Notes under the pieces: model-generated
The model's database searches: none
What the model saw: only the letters and a program-made list of their open reading frames with translations
Told to the model about the DNA's origin: nothing
Position numbers and translations under genes: made by a program
Origin: JAOUGY01 sp963792365
GTDB taxonomy: Bacteria > Actinomycetota > Acidimicrobiia > Spongiisociales > ZC4RG35
NCBI GenBank assembly: GCA_963792365.1
Contig: CAWBVW010000001.1
Coordinates: forward strand, 434,001 to 498,000
Length of the DNA: 64,000 nucleotides
Direction of reading: 5' to 3'
Shown: positions 57,738 to 64,000 of the stretch, piece by piece
How positions within the stretch are numbered: position 1 is the first letter of the stretch
Layout of the letters: each line of letters begins with the position of its first letter

Positions 57738-60131
57738 GTGGAGTTCGAGAGGGGAAGCTTTTATCTCGGTGGGGTCATCGATCCTGCCACTTCGGAACGG
57801 ACCGGGGAATCCATCGGCTACGACTCCGACGACCTGACGACCCACGGCGTGATCGTCGGGATGACCGGCTCGGGTAAAACGGGACTCGGGATCGGACTCA
57901 TCGAGGAGGCGCTCGCCTCCGACATCCCATGCCTCGTGATCGACCCGAAGGGCGACATGGGCAATCTGCTCCTGAACTTCCCCGAGTTCGAACCCGAACA
58001 GTTCGAACCGTGGGTCGACGAAGCCGAGGCGAAGCGCGAGGGTATCGCAGTCGGTGAGCTCGCCGCCAAGACCGCCTCAATGTGGAAGGAAGGCCTCGAG
58101 TCCTGGGACATCGGGCCCGAGCGGATGCGAGCGATTCGCACCCAGGAACGGGTCACCATCTACACCCCAGGTTCCTCGGCCGGGGTCGGATTGAACATCC
58201 TCGGCTCGCTGGACGCTCCGGACACACCGTTCGACGACGACGCCGAGACCTACAGGGACGAGATCGAAGGATATGTCGCATCGCTGCTGACCCTGGCCGG
58301 GGTGGAGAGCGATCCGGTGTCGGGCCCCGAGCACATCCTGATCGCAACGATCATCGAGACCGCATGGCGAGCCGGGAAGGACCTCGATCTCGCGGGCGTG
58401 ATCGGCCAGATCATGACTCCGCCGGTCCGCAAACTCGGCGTGTTCGAGTTGGACACGTTCTTCCCGGAGAAGGGTCGCACCGCGCTCGCCATGAAGCTCA
58501 ACGGCCTCGTGGCATCACCGTCGTTCGCCTCCTGGATGGAAGGTTCGTCGCTCGACATTCAGTCGCTGCTCTATCGAGGCGACGATCCGCAGGCGGCCGT
58601 CATCTATCTCGCCCACCTGTCTGACGCCGAGCGTCAGTTCGTGGTGACACTGATCCTGGCAAAGGTCGTCACCTGGATGCGGCAACAGTCGGGCACCTCG
58701 GATCTGCGAGCCCTGATCTACATGGACGAGGTCTTCGGCTTCGTTCCACCCACCGCCGAGCCTCCCTCGAAGAAGCCGATCCTCACCATCCTCAAACAGG
58801 CGCGGGCGTTCGGAGTGGGGATGGTTCTCTCCACCCAGAACCCTGTCGATCTCGACTACAAGGCGATGTCCAACGCCGGAACCTGGATGATCGGTCGCCT
58901 CCAGACCGAGCGCGACAAGGCCCGGATTCTCGAGGGCCTGCAGTCGGCCTCGGGCGACGTGGACGCCGCCGACTTCGACCCGATGATTTCAGGGCTCGGG
59001 AAGCGCCAATTCGTACTCCACTCGACCAAATCGAACGCCCCGAGCGTCTTCGCCACCCGGTGGGTCATGTCCTACCTCGCCGGTCCCCTCACCCGCGACG
59101 AAGTGAAGTCGCTCTCCGGTTCGACCTCGACCCATCCGACGGATTCCGCCGCCCCGGCAGAGGCGCCCTCGGAGCCGTCGCCGGCCCCGGACGTGGAGTC
59201 CGATGTGCCACTGACCGACGACGCCACGCCCGTCGCTCCGAAGGTGGCAGAAGGAGTCCCCGTGACGTACACGGATCCTGCTGCGACCTGGCGGGAGGCG
59301 GTGGGCCGCTCCCGCGGCACGCTCGAGGCAGCCGCTGTCGCCACCGTCCACCTCTTGTATGACGACCAGCAAGCCGACGTCGCGCATCGCGAAGAGTTCG
59401 AGGCTGTGATCCACCCGCTCAGCTCCACTCTCGACGAGTCGAACGTGCATTCGGTCGACCACGACCCTCGCGACTTCACGCGCGAGCCACCGGCGGCGGC
59501 GACATACAGGCTCCCGGACGCCCCAATCGACTCGAAGACCTTCTGGACCGGCCTTGCCCGTTCACTCACCGACCACTTGGTCCGCCGGCGGCAGGTCATC
59601 GTCTACAAGAACCCCGACCTCAAGCTGTACTCACGGGTCGGGGAGACAGAGGACGAGTTCAAAGCGCGGTGCGCCGCCGCCGCCGAAGACGCCGCAGACG
59701 CCGAGGTTGCGAAGCTCAAGGACAAGTACGCCACCAAGATCGACCGGGTCCGGGATCAGATCTCCACGGCGGAGCGTAGGGTCCAGGATCTCGAAGCCGA
59801 CGTGTCCTCCCGCCGTGAGCAGGAGATGCTCTCGGGTGCAGGAGACCTCCTCGGCGCCATCCTCGGGGGGCGGCGCCGCAGTTCCTCGATTTCGCGAGCA
59901 GCGTCACGCAGGTCGCAGACGAAGAAGACCGAGTCTCGCCTCGAAACTGCGGTCGACGCCATGGAGGAAAAGGCTGCAGCTCTCCTGGAACTCGAGGACC
60001 AACTCGAGACGGACGTGTTGGAGATCGCAGACCGATGGAACCGCGCCGCCGAGTCGATCGAACCCGTCGAAATTCCACTCGAAAAAGCGGACGTGTCGGT
60101 CGAACCGCTCACCCTCACCTGGCTTCCTTGA
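57738..60131 (+). CDS. HerA/DUF87-like ATPase with C-terminal coiled coil
   Basis: A 797-aa cytoplasmic protein. Residues 1-460 are a HerA/FtsK-type RecA-like ATPase: Walker A GMTGSGKTGLG (41-51), CLVIDPKGDMGNLLL, Walker B ALIYMDEVFGFVPP (Asp-330/Glu-331), sensor region MVLSTQNPVDLDYKAMSNAG and GRLQTERDKARILEGL. A Pro/Ala/Asp-rich linker (about 470-520) leads to a second part and a long charged coiled coil (about 620-790). Hexameric HerA-like ATPases move DNA and often pair with a nuclease; no NurA-like gene is adjacent. The upstream neighbour is an MscS-like channel. Its job here is not known. Confidence 0.88.
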   Translation: MEFERGSFYLGGVIDPATSERTGESIGYDSDDLTTHGVIVGMTGSGKTGLGIGLIEEALASDIPCLVIDPKGDMGNLLLNFPEFEPEQFEPWVDEAEAKREGIAVGELAAKTASMWKEGLESWDIGPERMRAIRTQERVTIYTPGSSAGVGLNILGSLDAPDTPFDDDAETYRDEIEGYVASLLTLAGVESDPVSGPEHILIATIIETAWRAGKDLDLAGVIGQIMTPPVRKLGVFELDTFFPEKGRTALAMKLNGLVASPSFASWMEGSSLDIQSLLYRGDDPQAAVIYLAHLSDAERQFVVTLILAKVVTWMRQQSGTSDLRALIYMDEVFGFVPPTAEPPSKKPILTILKQARAFGVGMVLSTQNPVDLDYKAMSNAGTWMIGRLQTERDKARILEGLQSASGDVDAADFDPMISGLGKRQFVLHSTKSNAPSVFATRWVMSYLAGPLTRDEVKSLSGSTSTHPTDSAAPAEAPSEPSPAPDVESDVPLTDDATPVAPKVAEGVPVTYTDPAATWREAVGRSRGTLEAAAVATVHLLYDDQQADVAHREEFEAVIHPLSSTLDESNVHSVDHDPRDFTREPPAAATYRLPDAPIDSKTFWTGLARSLTDHLVRRRQVIVYKNPDLKLYSRVGETEDEFKARCAAAAEDAADAEVAKLKDKYATKIDRVRDQISTAERRVQDLEADVSSRREQEMLSGAGDLLGAILGGRRRSSSISRAASRRSQTKKTESRLETAVDAMEEKAAALLELEDQLETDVLEIADRWNRAAESIEPVEIPLEKADVSVEPLTLTWLP

Positions 60132-60154
60132 CGGGGCACTCAGATACTCGAATG

Positions 60155-60218
60155 TGCATGTCATGCATACGAGGGACCCAGACCGACTAGTGTTCCTGAG
60201 TCACTTTTCACGAGTGAC
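60155..60218 (+). promoter_or_regulatory. Palindromes upstream of the branched-chain-type binding protein
   Basis: Two inverted repeats precede the binding-protein gene: TGCATG-T-CATGCA at 60155-60167 and GTCACT-N7-AGTGAC at 60200-60218, the latter 27 bp before the start codon and just upstream of the ribosome-binding site GGAGGAAGG. They are candidate operators or leader hairpins. I could not place a convincing -35/-10 pair. Confidence 0.45.
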
Positions 60219-60245
60219 ATGCTGACATAGGAGGAAGGAAACCCA

Positions 60246-61610
60246 ATGCGCACCAAGCAATTGCGTCTGCTGGCCCTGCTGGCAGTGCTCGCTCTGGTGG
60301 CGGCCGCCTGCGGCGGTGGAGACGACAGCGGATCGACGGACAGCACGGAAGCTACCGAAGACACCACTGCGACCACCGAAGCAATGGAAGAGACCACCAC
60401 CACTGAAGCGATGGAAGAGAGCACCACGACCGCCGCCGAGACCACTGGCTCGGCTTCGGCCGATGGCGTGCTCACCATCGGCACGCTGCTCCCCGAGACC
60501 GGCGACCTTGCATTCCTCGGACCACCCGAGATCGCAGGTGCACGTCTGGCCGTCGAGGACATCAACGCCGCCGGCGGCGTACTCGGCCAGGACGTTGTCC
60601 TGATCGAAGGCGACTCCGGCGACACCAAGACCGACATCGCCAACCAGACCGTCGACCGTCTGCTCGCCGAGAAGGCAGACGCCATCGTTGGTGCGGCTTC
60701 GTCGGCCGTGTCCAAGACCGTCATCGACAAGATCGTCGGCGCCAACGTGATCCAGTTCTCACCTGCGAACACGTCCCCTGACTTCACCACCTACAACGAC
60801 AACGGGCTCTACTTCCGTACCGCCCCGTCCGACCTGCTCCAGGGCCGCGTGCTCGCCCAGCTGATCGCCGATCAGGGCAACGCCACCACGGCCGTGTTGT
60901 ACAGGCAGGAGTCGTACGGTGAGGGCCTGGCGAACGCCTTCAAGGAGAACTACGAAGGCCTCGGCGGATCGATTCCCGAGTTCCTGGCGTACGCCCCCGA
61001 CACCACCAACTTCGACGCCGAGATCGACCAGGTCCAGGCCGCCGATCCCGATGCGATCCTCGTGATCGGATTCGACGAGTCCGCCACGATTCTCGAGACC
61101 ATGCACCAGCGTGGAATCGGCCCGAACGACAAGAACGTCTGGGGTGTTGACGGCAACATCGGTGGTATCGGCGCGCTGGTCGGTGATCCGGCGATCCTCA
61201 GCGGACTGAAGGGCACCGAGCCCTCGGTCGACCTCTCCACGATCACTGACTTCACCGACCGCATGGAGGGAGCAGTCGACGGTGGCGTGGCAGGCGTGTT
61301 CGCCTACGGCGCCGAGACCTACGACTCGATCATCATCGTGGCCCTGGCTGCCGTCATGGCCGGCTCCGACGATCCGCTGGCCATCGCCGCCGAGATCAAC
61401 GGCATCACCGGTGGCGGGGAGACCTGCACTGACTTCGCCGCCTGCGTGGCCGTCATCGAAGCCGGGGGCGACCCCGACTACGACGGCCTCGGTGGTCCGT
61501 ACGAGTTCGTGGACGCCGGCGAGCCGGCAGCGGCTTCGTACGGCATCCGCACCTACGACGGTGGAGAAACCCCCAACAGCGACCTCGACGAGTACGTGTT
61601 CGCTTCCTGA
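60246..61610 (+). CDS. Branched-chain amino-acid-type ABC binding lipoprotein (LivJ-like)
   Basis: A 454-aa lipoprotein. The signal ends in the lipobox VAAACGG; a Thr/Glu/Ser-rich tether of about 50 residues follows; then the periplasmic-binding fold of the LivJ/Leu-Ile-Val type: LTIGTLLPETGDLAFLGPPE, AVEDINAAGGVLGQDVVLIE, IVGAASSAVSKTVIDKI and VFAYGAETYDSIIIVALAAV. It likely delivers amino acids or a similar ligand to the Liv-type permease and ATPases encoded in the opposite direction from 62245. A very strong ribosome-binding site points to high expression, as does its own terminator. Confidence 0.94.
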   Translation: MRTKQLRLLALLAVLALVAAACGGGDDSGSTDSTEATEDTTATTEAMEETTTTEAMEESTTTAAETTGSASADGVLTIGTLLPETGDLAFLGPPEIAGARLAVEDINAAGGVLGQDVVLIEGDSGDTKTDIANQTVDRLLAEKADAIVGAASSAVSKTVIDKIVGANVIQFSPANTSPDFTTYNDNGLYFRTAPSDLLQGRVLAQLIADQGNATTAVLYRQESYGEGLANAFKENYEGLGGSIPEFLAYAPDTTNFDAEIDQVQAADPDAILVIGFDESATILETMHQRGIGPNDKNVWGVDGNIGGIGALVGDPAILSGLKGTEPSVDLSTITDFTDRMEGAVDGGVAGVFAYGAETYDSIIIVALAAVMAGSDDPLAIAAEINGITGGGETCTDFAACVAVIEAGGDPDYDGLGGPYEFVDAGEPAAASYGIRTYDGGETPNSDLDEYVFAS

Positions 61611-61639
61611 GCGAAACACCCGCTCTTTCGAGCAGAACC

Positions 61640-61672
61640 GAGAGGCCCCGGGCGTAACACCCGGGGCCTCTC
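61640..61672 (+). terminator. Intrinsic-type terminator of the LivJ-like gene
   Basis: A 13-bp perfect GC stem (61640-61652 with 61660-61672; GAGAGGCCCCGGG and its complement) with a 7-base loop, 29 bp after the stop codon. The T tract is weak (TCTCGT), but stem strength and position make termination likely. Confidence 0.85.
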
Positions 61673-61680
61673 TCGTGAGT

Positions 61681-62215
61681 GGAGCAAACAAGCAACAAGC
61701 AATTGCTGGCGGGGCCAGAGCATCGCCCGGCGCAGCCAACGAGTGCGGGAACTGGCGTCGGCCCTCTTGAGCGTCACCGTGTGGTCGGGTATGCATCCTG
61801 AGATGCGCGAACTCCTCGTAGAGCAACGAGCTCGGGCCCTTGCCGTGCAGCTGTACGACCTCACCGAAAGGTTCCCATCCGTCGAACAGCTCGGACTCGC
61901 CCGGGAGATCCGGAGAAGTGCGGTGTCCGTGGGATCCAACATCGCCGAAGGCTCCGGTCGCGTCCCGGACCGGGAGTTCTCGCGGTTTGTCGACATTGCG
62001 CTGGGCTCTCTGCGCGAACTCAGATTCCAGCTAGGCGTAGCAGCCGATCTCGGATTCTTCGAAGAGGCGGCGGCGGCAAGAATCGAGGCGGAGACGGGCG
62101 AGCTGCGGGCAATGCTCTTGGGATTGAAACGTTCGTTGTCATGACGATGCGCACCTGGAGCAGCGCCTGACGCCGGTGTCAGGCTCGTTGCTATTGGCTT
62201 GTTGCTAGCTGCTCC
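61681..62215. mobile_element. Small inverted-repeat-bounded element carrying a four-helix-bundle gene
   Basis: A 535-bp unit whose ends are imperfect inverted repeats of about 26 bp: left 61681-61706 (beginning GGAGCA, containing AGCAACAAGC) and right 62190-62215 (containing GCTTGTTGCT, ending TGCTCC). Aligned with one gap, the arms share GGAGCA and a 10-bp block. Between them is one gene. No transposase is inside and I see no target-site duplication. It sits between convergent parts of the Liv-type ABC system, just after a terminator, a place where insertion does little harm. Confidence 0.5.
61791..62144 (+). CDS. Four-helix-bundle protein (23S rRNA intervening-sequence type)
   Basis: A 117-aa helical protein of the S23/IVP four-helix-bundle family: LYDLTERFPSVEQLGLAREI, RRSAVSVGSNIAEGSGR and FSRFVDIALGSLRELRFQL. 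Relatives are encoded by intervening sequences in 23S rRNA genes and by many small intergenic elements; the DGR accessory protein Avd is distantly related. Length is standard for the family. The ATG at 61791 is chosen; an in-frame GTG 48 bp earlier would add residues not found in relatives. It lies within the inverted-repeat-bounded unit 61681-62215. Confidence 0.88.
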   Translation: MHPEMRELLVEQRARALAVQLYDLTERFPSVEQLGLAREIRRSAVSVGSNIAEGSGRVPDREFSRFVDIALGSLRELRFQLGVAADLGFFEEAAAARIEAETGELRAMLLGLKRSLS

Positions 62216-62244
62216 GGGCTACCTCATCGACCCGTCACCGACTG

Positions 62245-62973
62245 CTAGTCCACTTTGGCCAGCGTCCCCAGATACAGCTCAATGACTTTGGGATCGTTCA
62301 GCAGCTCTTGGCCGGTATTGGTGTAGGCGTTTCGGCCCTGGTCGAGGACGTAGCCTCGGTCGCAGATCTGGAGGCAGCGGCGGGCGTTCTGCTCGACCAT
62401 GATGACGGCGACGCCTGTTCTGTTGATCTGCTTGGTGCGGATGAAGACCTGATCTTGGAGGGCCGGTGAGAGCCCGGCCGAGGGCTCGTCGAGGAGCAGC
62501 ACCTTCGGGTCCATCATCAGCGCCCGTCCCATCGCGAGCATCTGCCGCTCACCTCCGGAGAGCGAGCCGGCCCGCTGGCGAAGCCGTTCACCGAGGCGGG
62601 GGAACAGCTCGGTGACGAAGCCGAGTCGATCGTCGAAGGTCTTGGGAGCGAGGAAGACACCCATTTCGAGGTTCTCTGCGATCGTCAGGCTCGGGAAGAC
62701 GTTGTTGGTCTGCGGCACGTAGCCGATGCCGCGAGAGACCAGCTCGTGGGCCTTGAGCTTTGTGATGTCCTCGCCGTTGTAGACGACCTCACCGGCCGTC
62801 ACATTGATGAGCCCAAAGAGCGCCTTCAGCATGGTCGACTTCCCGGCGCCGTTCGGTCCGATGATCCCGACGAGCTCGCCCTGTGCCACCTCCATGTTCA
62901 CGCCGTTCAGGATGTTCACCTCGGGGATGTAGCCGGCGATCACGTCGGTGAGTCTGATGACTGGCTCACTCAT
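62245..62973 (-). CDS. livF: Branched-chain amino-acid-type ABC ATPase (LivF)
   Basis: A 242-aa ATPase with Walker A GPNGAGKSTMLKALFG, signature SLSGGERQMLAMGRAL, Walker B VLLLDEPSAGLSP and H-loop MVEQNARR, all LivF-typical. It energises import with LivG. The ATG at 62973 overlaps the LivG stop by 8 bp. It is the last gene of the leftward liv operon and ends 29 bp from the right arm of the four-helix element. Confidence 0.95.
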   Translation of the reverse strand: MSEPVIRLTDVIAGYIPEVNILNGVNMEVAQGELVGIIGPNGAGKSTMLKALFGLINVTAGEVVYNGEDITKLKAHELVSRGIGYVPQTNNVFPSLTIAENLEMGVFLAPKTFDDRLGFVTELFPRLGERLRQRAGSLSGGERQMLAMGRALMMDPKVLLLDEPSAGLSPALQDQVFIRTKQINRTGVAVIMVEQNARRCLQICDRGYVLDQGRNAYTNTGQELLNDPKVIELYLGTLAKVD

Positions 62974-63862
62974 GACTGGGGTCCGATCGTTCTCCCAGGA
63001 TGGCCGCATCCTGCGCCAGCTGGGCCTGCTCTTCCTCTTCGGACAGCGGAGCGTCGTGGTGAGCGCCGAGATAGGCGTCGATCACTGCCTGGTTGGCGCC
63101 GATCGTCTCGTGAGGTCCTTCGGCGATGACCTGCCCTTCCGCCATGACCACCACCCAGTCGGATATGTCGCGAACGACGTCCATGTCGTGCTCGACGAAG
63201 ACCACGCTGATCCCTTCATCCCGAAGATTCTTGACGTGCTCGAGGAGCGACTGGGTGAGCGCCGGATTGACGCCGGCCATGGGCTCGTCGAGACAGATGA
63301 GCGAAGGCGATGACATCAGCGCACGCGCCATCTCGAGCAGCTTGCGCTGCCCACCCGACAGTGTGCCGGCGAATTCGTTGCGCATGTGGTCGAGCTTGAA
63401 TCGGGCCAGTAGATCGTCGGCCCTGGCCTCGATCTCACGCTCCTGCGACGACCAGAGCGCCGGCACGATGCTACGGAAGAAGTTCTCCCCCTTCTGCTGC
63501 TTGGCGCCCAGTTTCATGTTGTCGATGACCGTCAGCTTGGTCAGAGACTTGGTGAGCTGGAAGGTCCGCACCATCCCCATTCGCGCCAGCTCGTGGGGAG
63601 CCTTGCGGTCGATCGGCTTGCCATTGAGCACCTTGGTGCCTGCATCTGGAGCATCGAATCCGGTGATGAGGTTGAAGAAGGTCGTCTTCCCCGCTCCGTT
63701 CGGTCCGATCAGAGCGGTGATCACCCCTCGCTGAATCTGGAGCTTGTCGACGTCGACCGCCACAAGACCGCCGAATGTCTTTCGAACACCCTCCACCGAC
63801 AGGATGGGGTCGGGCTTCGGGACGCCGGGCTCATGGGCGACAGACGACAGGTCAACGAGCAT
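62966..63862 (-). CDS. livG: Branched-chain amino-acid-type ABC ATPase (LivG)
   Basis: A 298-aa ATPase with Walker A GPNGAGKTTFFNLITG, the LivG-typical MVRTFQLTKSLTKLTVIDNM, signature TLSGGQRKLLEMARALM, Walker B ICLDEPMAGVNP and H-loop FVEHDMDVV. A C-terminal tail of about 35 acidic residues (LSEEEEQAQLAQDAAI) is longer than usual. The start overlaps the LivM stop by 11 bp. Confidence 0.95.
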   Translation of the reverse strand: MLVDLSSVAHEPGVPKPDPILSVEGVRKTFGGLVAVDVDKLQIQRGVITALIGPNGAGKTTFFNLITGFDAPDAGTKVLNGKPIDRKAPHELARMGMVRTFQLTKSLTKLTVIDNMKLGAKQQKGENFFRSIVPALWSSQEREIEARADDLLARFKLDHMRNEFAGTLSGGQRKLLEMARALMSSPSLICLDEPMAGVNPALTQSLLEHVKNLRDEGISVVFVEHDMDVVRDISDWVVVMAEGQVIAEGPHETIGANQAVIDAYLGAHHDAPLSEEEEQAQLAQDAAILGERSDPSHE

Positions 63863-64000
63863 CGAGCGCCATCTCCTCTCGCGACCCGAAGATGCCCTGA
63901 GGCCGGAAGGTCATCAGGGTGATGAGTCCGATACCGACGAGCATGAACCGGAAGATACCAACCTGGTTCGAGTCCATCACCGAGGCGGGGATGAATCCTT
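63852..64000 (-). CDS. livM: Branched-chain amino-acid-type ABC permease LivM (C-terminal part, 5' partial)
   Basis: The last 48 residues of a permease that continues beyond the window. The end FRFMLVGIGLITLMTFRPQG followed by IFGSREEMALDAR matches the last helix and the conserved RPQG(I/L)FG end of LivM. It overlaps livG by 11 bp. LivH, the second permease, is presumably further right. Confidence 0.88.
   Translation of the reverse strand, partial: GFIPASVMDSNQVGIFRFMLVGIGLITLMTFRPQGIFGSREEMALDAR

Noticed and set aside
61791..62144. Avd accessory protein of a diversity-generating retroelement
   Set aside because: The fold family is related, but there is no reverse transcriptase, template repeat or variable repeat nearby.
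61681..62215. Intervening sequence within a 23S rRNA gene
   Set aside because: Flanks are protein-coding ABC transporter genes; no rRNA sequence is seen.
1..64000. Prophage or integrative element
   Set aside because: No integrase, terminase, capsid or conjugation gene; most genes are housekeeping, transport and sensing functions.

Overview
This 64 kb window is chromosomal DNA of a high-GC Gram-positive bacterium, most likely an actinobacterium of the class Acidimicrobiia. Pointers are the actinobacterial Kgd-type 2-oxoglutarate dehydrogenase with a built-in E2-like domain, the MutT1-like Nudix plus histidine-phosphatase fusion, the SLH proteins with a cysteine-paired GCNPP...FCPDDPVTR variant, frequent GTG starts and many 4-base ATGA/GTGA gene overlaps. 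The class is an inference; no rRNA gene is present. I saw no tRNA, CRISPR array, integrase or phage gene.

Layout. 1-210: end of an E2 acyltransferase. 488-7918 (minus): one tight operon for a glucitol/sorbitol-type phosphotransferase system (PTS) that carries its own EI and HPr, four separate EII proteins, GutM, a SorC-type regulator, a SAF-domain dehydrogenase and a class II aldolase-like protein. 8104-10022: ArsR-like regulator plus MFS exporter. 10089-14479: two tandem SLH-domain secreted paralogues, then a 577-bp repeat-rich gap. 15057-20121: RHH-type DNA-binding protein, a secreted membrane-anchored protein, and an FtsX-like permease with two ATPases. 20208-24942: leuCD, DUF2071 protein, serine hydrolase, GDPD phosphodiesterase, HU. 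25047-33603: ClpX-zinc-finger/amidohydrolase-like fusion, Ser/Thr-rich surface protein, two orphan histidine kinases, small membrane and DUF proteins, NERD protein. 33659-38215: MMPL transporter, HisC-like aminotransferase, M15 peptidase. 38260-44535: complete oligopeptide-type ABC importer. 44699-54656: sulfurtransferase, fused E1 alpha/beta dehydrogenase, esterase, LOG-family protein, Nudix-phosphatase, DUF2179 protein, kgd. 54910-60131: single-pass protein, ECF sigma factor with a small acidic partner, MscS-like channel, HerA-like ATPase. 60246-64000: branched-chain amino-acid-type ABC system interrupted by a small inverted-repeat-bounded element carrying a four-helix-bundle gene.

How it fits together. 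The PTS operon has the parts for a dedicated phosphorelay (EI His-190, HPr His-15, EIIB Cys-129), but the EIIA protein has Thr where the family's phospho-His lies, and the aldolase-like protein has lost its metal-binding histidines. Together with a SAF dehydrogenase instead of the usual SrlD, this suggests an undescribed polyol pathway or a sensory PTS; it is my main candidate for a new system. Other points worth following are the ClpX-zinc-finger amidohydrolase-like protein without metal ligands, the permuted SLH modules, the four-helix-bundle element, an RHH protein with a clear promoter/operator, and several structured or repetitive intergenic regions.
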